64,000 nt of DNA. Origin: Daedaleopsis sinensis. Taxonomy: Eukaryota > Basidiomycota > Agaricomycetes > Polyporales > Polyporaceae. Shown here piece by piece: positions 22,978 through 34,679 of the stretch. Within the stretch, counting starts at the first letter, position 1; every line of letters starts with the position of its first letter. The notes beneath the pieces were generated by a model that worked only from the letters and a program-made list of their open reading frames with translations, did no database searches and had not been told where the DNA came from. The translations under genes and the position numbers were made by a program. The DNA lies in NCBI GenBank assembly GCA_033807695.1, contig CM066302.1, positions 4,216,001 to 4,280,000 on the forward strand, given 5' to 3'.

Positions 22978-24615
22978 ATGAGGGGCTCGTACGTTACAGG
23001 AACGGTCCTTCTAGGACCTTGGGCATTCCTCCTTCGACTTATCAGCTGGTCTCTCCTATGTCACATCGCTCGGTCGCAGAACAGCACGAGCAATGAGACC
23101 TTCGGCTTCATCTGGACTGGCCCGGGAGCTCAGCCATCTCAATGTGCGGACTTCGAGTTCTTCTGGACAGGGGGTACGCTGCCGTTTGAGCTGCAAATAG
23201 CTCCTGTCGGCGATGACGAGCAAGTCGATGTCTGTGATGGTATCCAGGATAGATCGTTCATCTGGACGGCCGACTTCCCTGCTTATGATGCCCTTTCTCT
23301 GGTACTCATCGACGCCCAGGGTTTCGTGACTTTCAACTCTCGTCCTGTGGTCGTCGCGCCGAGCAGTAATGACACTTGCTTGCCTGACCGTAACAGTAAG
23401 CCTGTCGTCACTCTTGGGGCCCCCCTACCATCGACCACTTCCTTATCCTCCATGTCCAATTCCACAACCTCTACAAGCACCACCTCGACATCTTCCGCGA
23501 CGCATACGACGTCTGCTCCGACAAACTCCAAGACTACATCGTCGCTTCAATCCACACTCACTTCTCTGCGGCCGTCGCTGGAGTCTTCCGTATCGAGCAC
23601 CTCGTCGGCTTCGACTTCATTTTTCACAGAACCACCACCACTAGCCTCAACGTCATCATCGGAGAGCAGCTTCAGACCCGCTTCTACTACCCCTACTCCC
23701 TCAACGATCGCGTCCAGCGCAGACTCAGCGCATGCTCCACTCCACTCAACTGCAATTGCAGGGATAGCTGCAGGTGCAGCGGTAGCAGCGCTCCTCGCAA
23801 TCTCTGCCCTCATGCTGTATTTCGCACGGCGCCACAGGCCAATTTCCGCTCATTCGCAACCCCTTCCAGGTGAGCTATCGATGTCCCAGTCCCCACGCTC
23901 CCTGTTAGCTCACCGATTAACAACAGACGAAAACCCCTCGACTCTCACACCCGTAGGCCCACGGCCGCGTACCCCGGCCAAGAGCATCCAGCTGATGGGC
24001 GAGCGAGGCTCGACGTCCTCGCCGTTCGGCTTCGCATCCTCCTATGGCGGGCTGAACGCGTCTGGGCTCCTGGGCCAGCGCGACACCTACCTCTCCGTCA
24101 CGCCCGAGCCGGCTTACGATCCCGAAAGCGTCGCCGCCCAGCCATCGTTCTCGGACGTGCTCGCCCGCGCCCACGCCCGCGCTGACTCTGCCACTGGTGC
24201 CACTGGCGCTGGCGCCGGCGGCGCTGGGGGTGATGCCAATGGCGACAGTCGCGCGCCGTCGCGCGCCGAGGCGAAACTGCGCGCGGCCCTCGCCGGAGAG
24301 TTCCCCGGCCCTAGCCAGACGGCGCGGTCGCTCTCACCCTCGAGCGCCGCGCTCCTCTCGCCCGCGAGCGCCGCGCTTCTCTCGCCGTCGAGTCTGAGCC
24401 TGAGCCTGAGCGGCGAGCTCGGGTGGGACGGGAGTATGAGTATGAGGGAGAGGGCGGGGACGCCGAGAGTGGAGCTGGACGGCGGGGTGCGCCTCGCGGG
24501 CGGCCCGCCCGACGAGCGCGCGCGCGGGGAGGGGGAACGGGATGGTGATGCTGATGGTGAGGGCGACGACGAGGACGAGGAGGGTACGTTGCCGCCGCCG
24601 TACAGGCGCTATTGA
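22978..24615 (+). CDS. PY-tailed membrane protein with ectodomain, member 4
   Basis: The open frame has 545 codons. It has a signal peptide (hydrophobic WAFLLRLISWSLLCHIARSQ) and an ectodomain with QCADFEFFWTGG, LPFELQIAP, RSFIWTADFP and SNDTCL. A Ser/Thr-rich mucin-like stalk of about 110 residues follows, then a membrane span (about 257-283) and a basic ARRHR. The cytoplasmic tail is Ser/Ala-rich, then VELDGGVRLAGGPP, an acidic run, and TLPPPYRRY at the C terminus. A 57 nt stretch at 23870-23926 has GTGAGC and ACAG ends and lies where relatives have the post-membrane intron. Because it is 3n and stop-free it can be read through; spliced, the protein is 526 residues. Heavy O-glycosylation of the stalk is expected. 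The PPxY tail is a candidate WW-domain ligand. Confidence 0.85.
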   Translation: MRGSYVTGTVLLGPWAFLLRLISWSLLCHIARSQNSTSNETFGFIWTGPGAQPSQCADFEFFWTGGTLPFELQIAPVGDDEQVDVCDGIQDRSFIWTADFPAYDALSLVLIDAQGFVTFNSRPVVVAPSSNDTCLPDRNSKPVVTLGAPLPSTTSLSSMSNSTTSTSTTSTSSATHTTSAPTNSKTTSSLQSTLTSLRPSLESSVSSTSSASTSFFTEPPPLASTSSSESSFRPASTTPTPSTIASSADSAHAPLHSTAIAGIAAGAAVAALLAISALMLYFARRHRPISAHSQPLPGELSMSQSPRSLLAHRLTTDENPSTLTPVGPRPRTPAKSIQLMGERGSTSSPFGFASSYGGLNASGLLGQRDTYLSVTPEPAYDPESVAAQPSFSDVLARAHARADSATGATGAGAGGAGGDANGDSRAPSRAEAKLRAALAGEFPGPSQTARSLSPSSAALLSPASAALLSPSSLSLSLSGELGWDGSMSMRERAGTPRVELDGGVRLAGGPPDERARGEGERDGDADGEGDDEDEEGTLPPPYRRY

Positions 24616-27600
24616 GGCCTGCGGCCTGCGGTGCTGGTTGTGCGTGCGACGGTATACATTCATTTCATCCCGCGATGAGCTGCGCGTGATAGTGTGGCAG
24701 GGCCCAGAGCGCACAATTTGAAGAGTCGCTGCGGCCGCAGAATCAACATGGTGAAGTTCGATATTGAATGTGACGACGCTGATCTTGGGTCAGGCGCAGT
24801 CCTCGCGTGCACTCCGCAATTGTGTTCGTCTGATTCGCATGCGCGCCCGACCTGCCTGGGTCCTCTTGTATCTCGTACGACTTGACGTCCTCTATGACTG
24901 CCAAACTGGACATTCTCCCACATCCTCGTGCGCTGCAGCTCCCCTACCTCTTCCAGGTCATGGTATACGGGTACGTCTATACTTGAGTCTTGATGTGGGT
25001 CCCTCACCCATACCTCGCATGGTCGCAGACATGGGCGAGCGAGTCCACGACCAGCGGGTCAAGAACGGCCCTCGTCGGCCATCTCACGCGCTATCAATGA
25101 TCATCACGAACTTCCAGGATGGGCAGGCCGACGCCGCCGTTTGTGCCTCCTATGCTACCCTGTCCACCATGTCTTCTACGACACAGTACGCTTACGACCT
25201 TTTTCAGGAAGTACATGACACCTGCCCAATCACCATGCACCCGCGCCTCTACCACCCAATCCATTCATGTCCCTTCCTCAGTCTCTGGACCCGGTGATCT
25301 CGGGCTCCTCAATACAGCCGGGCGCTCGTGCTCGTGCTCGACGAGGCTCAGGCTTGCACAAACTCTCGGCGGTTGGTCTGCATCCTTACAATGCCGCTTC
25401 CACTCTCTAATTCTCTGACTGCCCGCAGATGTCATCCCCGCCGCTGCTCGTCCGAGCATATCCGCAGGCGCAGACGCCCGCAAAAAATGTCGATGAGCGC
25501 GCACCCTGCGGCGCCTTGCCCGACGATCATCGGGGAGCTGCTCGGGACTGTAACAGGACAGCAGCGAGTCGCGACGCATGCTTACACCGGGTACTGCTTG
25601 CCCGCGACCGACGGCAGCGCGCGCTTTGTGACCTCACGGCCGTCTTCCTCGGCCTCCGATAGTGCGAGCGCCCGTGCGGCTCTGACGGTCATGCTGCGCT
25701 GCACCCCGCGCTGTCTAGCGAGTCCCTTCCCCTCCTGCGTGCCATCCACCCTGCTCGCTGTCACATTCGCTTAGCGTCAAGCCTACGCCGGGGGACGAGG
25801 TCGCCGACTCCGAATGCGAAAGTGAGGTCAGCGCGCGCTCGGCCACCGCACCACCGCCTTCTGATCTCCTAGCACACTTGGTACGAGCGAATATGACCGC
25901 AACCGCATCGGCGGGAACGATGGTGTTGTCGCAAAGTTGCGTTCCGTGCTCGCAGGTAGACCTGTAATCCCTGATCTGGACCCACGTCGGACTTCGCGCT
26001 TGTGCGGGGGGATAATTGTGAACGCAAAAGGAAGGGGTGCAAGGGAGAAGAAGACGGTCCGGAATACACGGATGGAAGTGGATAGTAGTGTCCACCTCGT
26101 GGGCGGGTCTCTTGACAAGCTTTGGCGTGGATGTCGAGAGCGGGAGGAGACTGATGGGGCGTTCCGTTGCCGTCTAGGTGGGTGCATTGTGGAGCTGGCC
26201 CGCGTCGGAACCAAAGCACTCCGTGCTTCCTGTGATGGATCGTAATCTGATCCAGTTTGAACAGAAGACGGAACGAGAATGAAGATGCGAACCTTACGAC
26301 GTTCACGCGACCTCGGGTGCCGTGCCCCTGACGGTCTTTTCTGCGCTGCACTAAGACAGTGTTCATGCAGAAGATCTCGCACACATCCTGTACTTTCTCT
26401 CAAGCACTCAGCAGCTCCCGACGCGGCGGTGTCTGCTGTACTAGATGTACGATCAGCATGCATGGTTTGGCATTACCGTGTACTCCTTGCTGCACGGACA
26501 ACACAGGCGGTTGCAATATGTGTGGTGCGTGCGTTGTGCGTTCTTCGATTACCCCTCCTTAGATGAAACTTAGAGCAAGTCAGTGACTAGGGAACGTGGG
26601 GCTCTCGGTGTGATAATTTGGCGTTCTCGTTAAACCCCTCCCCAGCTCCGGAAAGACGGCTCCCAATCTTTGGCAATGATGGTCTGCTCCGATGGGTAAT
26701 ATACTACGCTTTCTTGTGATCACGCGTGCAGCGCTCAGGCTTTAGAGCTTCGTTGCTTTCGCTCGACACCTGAGGCTTTGAAGAGCATTGCGCAGCGTGG
26801 CTTTCCACCTTGCATACTGATGACTCCTCAAATTCATCCTGTCGCTCTCTATCATCCAACCCTCAAGCCGGGGTTTCTCCGATGCACTACACCACATAGC
26901 ATTGCCCTCGCGCGTAGATGCGCGCTCCGGATCGGTCACATCGCCCATGAAGTCGTCTACACCCAACCATTCTCAGAATCTATCACGGTTACTCAGGAAC
27001 ACCTCCGAGCTTTCCGATTTAGATACGGAGCATCGAGAGCCCGTAGACGCCTCGAGTCCGAGCTCCCTGTCTGGATGCAATCCGCCCTCTTACTGCGGAA
27101 TGTCCTGACGGACTCGACCCGTACTTGCATGTAGCTGCCGACTAGAAGGTGGCACGTGTCGCAGCGTCGATGCATAGGAAAATGCACGAGTATGGGGGTT
27201 ACGATAGCGGTGAACTTCTGACGGCTGGCTTCAGGATACTTGCGGTGGGTGATGCGGTTCATGAGCAGTTACGTGCAGGCTACTAAACCGATCTTCTCAT
27301 CAGCTACGATGGATTTGCTTCAACACATCACCAGTGCTCACACATCTACGTCGACGTCGCATTGCCGTCAGAAAGGTGTACACCTGCGTCTCAAAATATA
27401 GTTGACGTGAGAAAGTGACGAGTCAGAGATGGGTGGGCGCGACACTCGCGCCAAAAAGCCATCATGATGCTGTTATGTTTGTCACGACGCCGGGGAAGGA
27501 GAGCCGGCTCCGACTGTTGTGAAAGCTACGGCTACTTACTTGACCGTACCCGGTGATTTCGCTACACAGCAGTCACCCATACCGACAGTGCCTTGTCTAG

Positions 27601-28648
27601 CATGTATGACATTTTTAATGACATCAACGGCGATCTATTGACTGCTGACTTGGAATAATATGGACTCCGTGCATTACTCACTAACCGTGCAGCCCAACGG
27701 TGGTTTATGATAGAAGATACGATATACGATGCACGTAAATTCGAGTCACTGTGAGCACTAAGTTAGTAATCATCCTCGGAAACAAAATCACCTGGGCTCG
27801 GGGTGATTTGTGTGCACAATTCCTGCCACAGAGACTTGGTTAGCGAGCACCGCAGTGTGGATGCAAGCAATGAAACCCAAATGGAAGCTTTATCAGCGGG
27901 ATGGCGCGCCCATCGGAAGCTTGCTGCGGATTCAATCATGAAGTCCTGCATAGAAGGAGGATTCTTGTTGGATCAGCATTCGCGGCTTCGAACGAGCGTC
28001 AGTGAGATTGACACACTAGTTGTAATGCTCTGAGTTCGTTGAGTACCTCATGACGACGTTCACCTCCCGGTCCCTATGGGATTTTCGTTAACCCTGAATG
28101 GTAACAAGGTCACTACGAAGACAAACTGAGAAGTTTCCCTTTAACGGCGTCTCGGTACCGGGGTTCCGACTGTCCGGACCAGCAGACGTGGCGATGTTGA
28201 GAAGCATCTGCGGGTCTGGCCTGGTCTTTTGACCGCACCTGAAAATTCTCCGTCGGAGGCGCTCGTTATGTCCACTTGCACAGTACAGCAACCTTCATGA
28301 AATGTCTCGTTACTCCGCTCGCCAGCAGTTGTTGAACAGGCGGAAAGGAACATGAGCCTCCTGGCGTAATACTATGAGAGCGGGGTCGCCACTCTCGCAG
28401 ACTTCATGTATGCACCCCCAGTAAGTGATGCTATGTTGGGGTCACGCTTCATCTAGACTGTCATTGATTCATGGAGTTCAGCAAGCCAAAGAGCGCTCCG
28501 AGCAAGCTGTGCTCGAGGTTCCCCCCCTCGGTAAGCTGCCGGAATTTTATGATGCTATACACTGAGACAGTATAAGATGCACACTGCAGTAGCGGTGACT
28601 AATTCTCCTACCCAACTTCTCTAACCACAGCCGCAGCACATATCCGTC
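24616..28648. other. 4 kb without a confident gene
   Basis: Many medium frames overlap on both strands between 24.6 and 26.6 kb without recognisable domains. One plus-strand frame at 26779-27108 is listed separately as a possible family relic. From about 27.3 to 28.5 kb the sequence is more AT-rich and has no frame I would defend. No transposon ends, tandem repeats or RNA genes were recognised. Confidence 0.35.
26823..27108 (+). pseudogene. Possible relic of a PY-family cytoplasmic tail
   Basis: A plus-strand frame of roughly 95 codons reads as a polar Ser/Pro/Glu-rich tail with a segment LSDLDTEHREP and ends SGCNPPSYCGMS before a TGA. PPSY fits the PPxY pattern and lies a few residues from the C terminus, as in the family. 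No membrane span or stalk exon could be placed upstream. It may be the last exon of a decayed member or coincidence. Confidence 0.25.
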
Positions 28649-30816
28649 ATGACCTCGTACATACCTTTAGGGAACACGCTTGGTGTAACATTCCTTGCGG
28701 TGTGCATCTCGTCTATGTGAGTGCATCTGAAACTTTGTGGAGATTGACCGGTACTAACTGGGTAGCTCAGGATTTATGGAACAACCTGTATACAAGGATT
28801 CTTGTACTATCGATCTTGGCGGGTAAGAGATGATTGTCGTCTCTTACGAGCTGTGGTGAGCCGGACATATGAGGTCTACATTAGTATGCTCTTTATCTAA
28901 CTCCCCCATTCTTAGGTGCTCACCGTTCTGTAAGCTGCACACAAACCCCCGCAACCCACTTAGTAGCTCTAATTCGCATCACGTACTAGGATTGTAGACA
29001 CCTTGCATCAAGTCACAATACTACACATCGGATACTTCTATATCATCGACCACTTCGGCGACATTACAGGCCCGATCACAAGCCTTCCATGGTAAGGGTA
29101 ACGCTCGTCTGACTGTATGAGTTGTGATGCTTATATCCAGCCTCTAGGAGCGGCCCAGTAAGTAGCTACTGAAGTCAATGGGTTACTTCTATATTGAAAA
29201 TGATCGTGAATACTAATAGCTAGAAATCCTGTTCCTGGTAAGTCTTGTCGTTGGTGCGTTCTCAAGATATACATATTCAATAAATTGGGGATGCTAGGCA
29301 ATCACAATGTGCTTATTCAACTGGTGAGTGGATCAGCTCTACCGATGCTTACATTCTAGCTAATGCGACAAGCAGCTTTATGACTTTACGTCTTTGGCGC
29401 TGTAGGTTCTCCGACTAATATCGACACCATCTATAACTGAAAGTCGTGTCAATAGTGAGTCATAGCAGAGTGCTGACAGCTATATCGGTGAGTTCAAGTA
29501 TTCTCTTTGCGAGTTTCAATTCGAGATTATACTGAGCACTTGTGTCAGGCAATGTGTACGCTTGGAACTGCAGGTACGTCTCTACTCCCAGGCCTTTGTC
29601 GATTTAGATTGCTGATCACTATATATAGTAACAAACATTGGTTGGTCTTGATTCGTTCGCTCAAGTGCTGCACAGACTGACCGCTCGTCAAAATGTGTAG
29701 CTTTTGCTATATGAGGGTGAGTATTATCTCGACTTCTGAGATCATACTCTTGACATGGAGTCGTTGTCAGATACTTCTACCACAGTCTCCTGGAAGGACT
29801 CGTTGCTATCAAGGCAAGATAAGTGTAAGACCGGATCATAACTGTCATTGATCACTCATGTATAGCCTCACGGCGTTGCCGGGATTATTCTGTCAATTAT
29901 CACCGACTTCGCAACTTCCATCTCGGTCGCCTATTTCCTCCACAATTCACGTACTGGACTACCGAAGTGAGTGCTACTCCAACAGACACAATTAACTTGC
30001 AATCAGGGAGCGCACCATAGCTGATGACGTACTATTGACAGGACCGACGACTTCATTACCAAGCTCATCTTGCTCACTATCAGCACCGGCATGATTGCGA
30101 CGTATGTCCTGTATGAAACGAGCCCTTGACAAATAGCTAACCGGCCTCGTTTTCTAGGCCATTCAATATTGCGGATCTCATTGCGGTATGAAGTCTTCCA
30201 CCGAACTGTGACAAGCATCGAAATTCACGGAATCTGCAGTATATCGCCTCTGAAGACAGTTTATTTGTTCTCTTTTTCAACTTCCTTTTGGCTAAATGTA
30301 AGCAGTGCTCAGTCGACGCCATGCAGCCTTTAGTCTAACCCCACAGCACCTATCCGCAGTATATGCAATGGCGTTCCTGACTACGTACGTTTTTTTCTTC
30401 CCTATCTCTAACACATTGGATATTGTACTATCTAACCTCGACTGCACATACTCCAGGCTCAATGTGCGCGACTACCTACGACACATTGCCTTGGAAACGC
30501 AAAACCTTGAATCATTTTCGCAAATCGTCCACGTTGTAGGCGGATCTACCGCAATCCCACTTGATCCTCATTCAACTGGCGGAGGCCCCTCCCGAAGCTC
30601 TTTGCAACGTTTTCGGGCGGAGCGTCCATACACTGTGAGCTTGGTCCTTGCTGCTACGATCTCGAGCGATTTTATTGATAGCACCACAATCAACGTACTC
30701 AGACAAACTCACAAACACGAATTTATGTGCCATTTCAGGATCCCGCTCATCCTAATGGTCCTCGCAACATCCTGTTGACACCCTTGCATACGGACGGGAG
30801 CAGTCAGCAGGTCTGA
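28649..30816 (+). CDS. DUF6534-like multi-pass membrane protein (many short exons)
   Basis: A series of very short exons separated by roughly 45-100 nt introns encodes the blocks of the basidiomycete DUF6534 family. In order they are IPLGNTLGVTFLAVCISS, IYGTTCIQGFLYYRSWR, IVDTLHQVTILHIGYFYIID, EILFLAITMCLFNC, VLTAISAMCTLGTAV, GVAGIILSIITDFATSISVA, then TDDFITKLILLTISTGMIAT and YIASEDSLFVLFFNFLLAK, and a cytoplasmic LNVRDYLR end. About seven membrane spans are expected. The last exon probably ends at the TGA at 30814-30816 after a splice from 30630. Exons in the 29.4-29.8 kb part did not all join cleanly by eye, so a frameshift there cannot be excluded. The family has no established function. 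Confidence 0.7.
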
Positions 30817-31421
30817 CTAATTGAAATCGCCACAACGGTCTAAATTATTTATGTTGAACATTGTCTTTATGAGAAGCTCCTGGCTAGGTGTTGCTGTTGG
30901 CTACCAAGAAGTATATCAGCTACGAAATATGTACAAGCAGGCAGAAAGGAAAATCACATTGGCACATATAGATTGTTCGAAGTCCACAAATCCGGCGTAT
31001 CCGAGACTCGGAGGACTCATGCCTATCCAACCGTTAGCACTGCAACGCAATCGACATAAGGGAAGTATTAGAGTAATACTTGTAGACTAGATATCTACCA
31101 GAGTTAAAGATTTTGCTCACTATGCCCGCGGCGGCGTTAGTGTAAATCCTAGGAGGCAAGGTATTGATAGCTACATATCAGGACGTGAATGGCAAGAAAA
31201 ATCGAAGAGACGGCTGAAAGATCGTGCCCATGACTTCCGATACACGCTGTGAGCCTGCGCGTGTGGGGATCCAGCAGGATTCTGCAAACCACTCAAGGCT
31301 GACGGTCGGGTTCGAAAGTGGAGGCATACGCAGGTGCGACGTGTGAGAAATTAGAGGGTCGTCCATGGTGACATATAGATGTGTGGAGTAAATACCAAGC
31401 GTTACACGTTGGCCGTCAATA
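30817..31421. other. Intergenic region
   Basis: AT-richer sequence between the DUF6534-like gene and the 3' end of the next gene on the other strand. An 89-codon frame at 30821-31090 has no motif. Nothing else was seen. Confidence 0.35.
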
Positions 31422-32737
31422 TTACTGGTAAGGTGGAGGGGCAGTAGATGGCACACTACTGGCCATCGGCTGGCGGTCGTCGTGCCCCTCATCTCGCAGG
31501 TTCGCGACTAAGTCTGTAGCACCTACTGTCCCCCTAGCGAGTCGTACCCCGCCATCGTGGGCCTGCCGCAGCTGGCACCCGCCCCCGGCCCTCTGCTGAG
31601 CTTCGGCTTCCGGACTGTCCTCAAGTCTTCCCGAAGAAGTACCCGTCCCGTCCGAATAGCGCGTGCCATCCTTGTGGGCTCTCACAGCTTGTGCGGGATC
31701 CAGAGATCCGTGGAGACCTGGAATTGCAGTGGGTGTGACAGGTAAAGGTAGAAGAAGCCCGATCTCGCCGCAGTCCTGGATGGCAGGCTGGCACTCTTCG
31801 GCTGTGAGATCGTAGGGCGCTGTATGCATGTGCCCATTGTTCAGAGAAGTGCTGACGAGAAAATGAATAAAGCGGAGGATTTACTCACATACTCTGACCC
31901 TTGGACTCTCTATGACAGCCAGATGCGATGTTCTGCGTCTCTCCCTTGCGCTTCCGATGCGGAAGAAGAGGACGGCTATGACAACGAGGAGCGCCGCATT
32001 TCCGACTACGGCTCCTGCAATCGCGCCGTGGCTGAAAGAGCGAGGGGGGGCTGTTCCGGAGGAGACCTGAGGAGTCTGTGTTCCGCAGCTGGTGGGAGGA
32101 AGGGATGATCCAGGGGGAAGAGTGAGGGTAGATGTTGGCGTTATCAAGAAAGATTTGAATTCAGTAACAGAATTTGCGGGCATATGAAGGCCAAAGTCTT
32201 ACCACAAGTCCGTGGAAGTAGTCTCGATATCGGTAGTGGATGGTGTGGACTGAGTACTTTCAGTGGAAATTACAGACGACATGCTAGAAGACATGACTTC
32301 GGGCGTTGATTCGATCGATGAAGTAGGCGTAGTCACGGTAGGATTGGGCCCAGCCGTGAATGTGGTAGTCAGATAGGATTAGGCATTGTTGTGAATGTGG
32401 TAGTCACGGTAGGATTAGGCATTGTTGTGGATGTGGTAGTCACGGTAGGATTAGGCATTGTTGTGGATGTGGTAGTCACGATATGGTTAGGCATTATTGT
32501 GGATGTGGTAGTCACGGTAGAATTAGGCCTCGTTGTGAGTGAGGTAGTCATGGTAGGATTGGCCCCTGTTGTGACTGTGACTATTTTTACGGTTATGGAT
32601 GTGAAAGTCTGGACAGTGACAGCTGCATTGGGTTGCAGTCAGAATACTAGTAACCTGGTTGCTATTTTCGCCCATCGGAAATAGGACTCACCACGCTCCT
32701 GAAGCTGCGTCGTTATGGCCGTTGTGCTGTCCTTCAT
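31422..32737 (-). pseudogene. PY-tailed membrane protein with a frameshift in its repeat stalk, member 5
   Basis: This is the left-hand copy of the duplicated member at 34680-35997. It keeps a Thr-rich stalk built of a 12-residue repeat, the membrane span exon (SHGAIAGAVVGNAALLVVIA then RERRR), the splice into SPYDLTAEE, and a tail with DGGVRLARG and the C-terminal STAPPPYQ. In the stalk one repeat reads ctatctgac where the others read ctaccgtgac. This one-base loss at about 32371-32379 creates an immediate TGA and shifts the downstream frame. The N terminus also differs from its sister and looks degraded. Unless this is a sequencing error, the copy is broken. The PPPY end is eight codons from the homologous end of the sister, which continues to QQYYTRL. 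Confidence 0.7.
32341..32580 (-). repeat. 36 bp coding minisatellite in the stalk
   Basis: About five to six tandem copies of a 36 bp unit encode TTTSTTMPNPTV-like repeats on the minus strand. Copies differ at a few bases, and one carries a one-base deletion. The sister gene does not contain this array, so it expanded or was lost after duplication. Confidence 0.85.
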
Positions 32738-33283
32738 TATAATGAGCGCGAGAGGACTGCGCAGTACGACCTGCCAAGGGTTGCTGTACGTCGAGTTAGG
32801 TTGGTGAAATAAGTGATGGAATAGTCGACAAAAGTTGACCTATCTTATATGCTGCTAGCAGGTTGATACGATTCTAGCAGACCATCAATCACCTCTATCT
32901 ATCATGCAACCGGCTCTATGTAGAAGTTTTAGAAGTCCGTCCAATGGAATTTAGCGTGGCAGTATACGGTTTGCTCTGTATCACCGAGCAGCCCTCAGAA
33001 GGTGTCTGACGCGGCGTCAGTATACCCTACACAGATAAGTCATAACAATGTACACAGTGGTAACGGAGGGGATATAGTGAGTACTCACAGCGCGAGTAAG
33101 AATAGATACAACATTATGATACCTATGACCATGGCAGATGTTCAGGTCGTAATCAGTAGTATCATTCCGAGTTCTGATATTCCGAAAGATATCGTGTTCG
33201 TCGTCGAGGGCCCAGGTGGCGTATCCACGAGAAGATGGGGTAGTCATTCTCGTAGCTTCGTAGTGAAGCATTACCCTGAGCTT

Positions 33284-34085
33284 TTAAGCAGCGCCATGCC
33301 TACCAGGCGCGTACGTCTTCTCCCCGATCGCGCCATCGTGCTCGTACATCGGCGGCATCTCCCCGATCCGCTGCCGCAGCATGTACTTGCGGAAGTTGTG
33401 CGCGGCTTCCTTGAGATGGTAGGCGGCATGCATGTGCGTCGGCACCCCTGAACGCCTGCCAGGTCGAGCTCCAGCGAGAGCGCCTTCGTCTCGGGCACGA
33501 AGAGCAGCGCCGCGAAGAAGCCGAAGATGCTGTCGGTATGATAGTGATGAGTGACGGTATCCCATAGGGGCGGGAAGGGAGACTGGAAACGACACGTTTG
33601 GTGGACGACACTCAAGGCGCCACATCATATCAAGATTTTAGCTGCTCAAAGGTATGAGGGACAATAAACCCGACCTATACCACGCGTGATGTCAATGCAT
33701 GCTTAAGTGAAAACATCAGCTACGCGGAGTCGCGTCTCGCGTACGTTCGCGTTGAGTCGCGTTGACACGCGTTGATTTCGAGTGGCCCGCCGAATGTCCC
33801 TTGCGCCGCGGTCTACGCGCCGATGAGTGCAGGCACGGTGAGGGCGACGACAAGGTTGCTGCAATACACTTCGGCACACGCAGACCCCGTGCATTCGCGA
33901 GGCAGGGCTTACTAGGAACCAGAACAGTGACGTCGTGTACGACATTGCAATGTCACGCACGTACATCGGGAACGCCTCCGCGGAGTACTGACGGAGGTGA
34001 TATGAGGTGACATCATTGGGCGGCGCTCAGAGGAAAGGGAAGACCCACCGTGAACAGCACAGGGCCTTCGCCAGGCGAGTACAGC
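33284..34085 (-). pseudogene. Truncated sugar-porter 3' end, copy A
   Basis: Minus-strand sequence matches the last exons of the porter at 36549-39140. It carries the equivalents of [28 protein letters not shown], the C-terminal AHNFRKYMLRQRIGEMPP and [13 protein letters not shown] before a stop. A small deletion after PETKALSLE shifts the frame relative to the tail, and everything 5' of the YSPGEGPV exon is missing. It cannot encode a carrier. It is a by-product of the segmental duplication. Confidence 0.85.
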
Positions 34086-34679
34086 TACTAGAGTCAGTCG
34101 GCAGGTTGGCTTTGCGTGGTAGTTCCAAGAACGTTCTGCACAAATAGGCTGTCGCGGAAATTTGTTTGTTCATGTATCAGAACCGGGGCACGAACTTGGC
34201 AGGAACTACTTCAAACCAGTCGCGGCCGGGAGGTCCATGCGCCAATGAAATCGAAGACAGGTGACGGATCCCAAGGACAAATTTGACCCTTGAGGACGAG
34301 CACACATGTACATAAGCAGGCCGCGATACCATGATTTCACGAGATGGTACTCACAACAACTACAGCACGAGTTCACGTACAGCGAGAACGACGCCGCCGA
34401 ACTCGAGAATCCATGGACTCATATGATGATGAATAACGAACGAGGGTCGCTCGGCGTGTGTCCGTGAGAAAGTGAAAAACTGCCAGAGGAGCCTACTCTT
34501 TGTGTTCGTGATTTTACCTTTGTCCTGAAGCCTGAGGCCTGAGGCTTAGAGCAAGCAAGATGTTGATGTCTGCGAAAACACGGGTATGTAAGTACATTGT
34601 ACAACTATGTGAGACATGAACGGTGCGTCCGTCCCACAGGCATAAAAGACGGTCACGGACCCGTAAGTTGATTCGACGT
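34086..34679. other. Unique spacer between duplication copies
   Basis: A 0.6 kb stretch without counterpart in the flanking duplicated blocks. No coding sequence, transposon end or repeat was recognised. Confidence 0.4.

Larger units (their letters stand above)
31420..34085. repeat. Segmental duplication, copy A (PY gene plus sugar-porter 3' end)
   Basis: This block corresponds in order and orientation to about 34690-37181. It includes the PY gene, its upstream region (shared stretches such as the run near 33075-33120 against 36345-36390) and the last exons of the sugar porter. It ends inside the porter exon that encodes YSPGEGPV, where the intact copy continues. Boundaries are by eye. Confidence 0.8.

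Noticed and set aside
25328..25774. 148-codon plus-strand frame
   Set aside because: No domain, odd composition, and several competing frames over the same bases.
25828..26463. 211-codon minus-strand frame
   Set aside because: Low-complexity Arg/Ser/Pro product in a GC-rich patch with overlapping frames on both strands.
26359..26562. Cysteine-rich small protein candidate (67 codons)
   Set aside because: The cysteines are tempting, but there is no signal peptide, the frame begins in the middle of other open frames, and there is no second copy in the window.
32391..32684. Plus-strand Val-rich repeated frame with VVDVVVTVGLGI units
   Set aside because: It is the antisense reading of the coding minisatellite in member 5.
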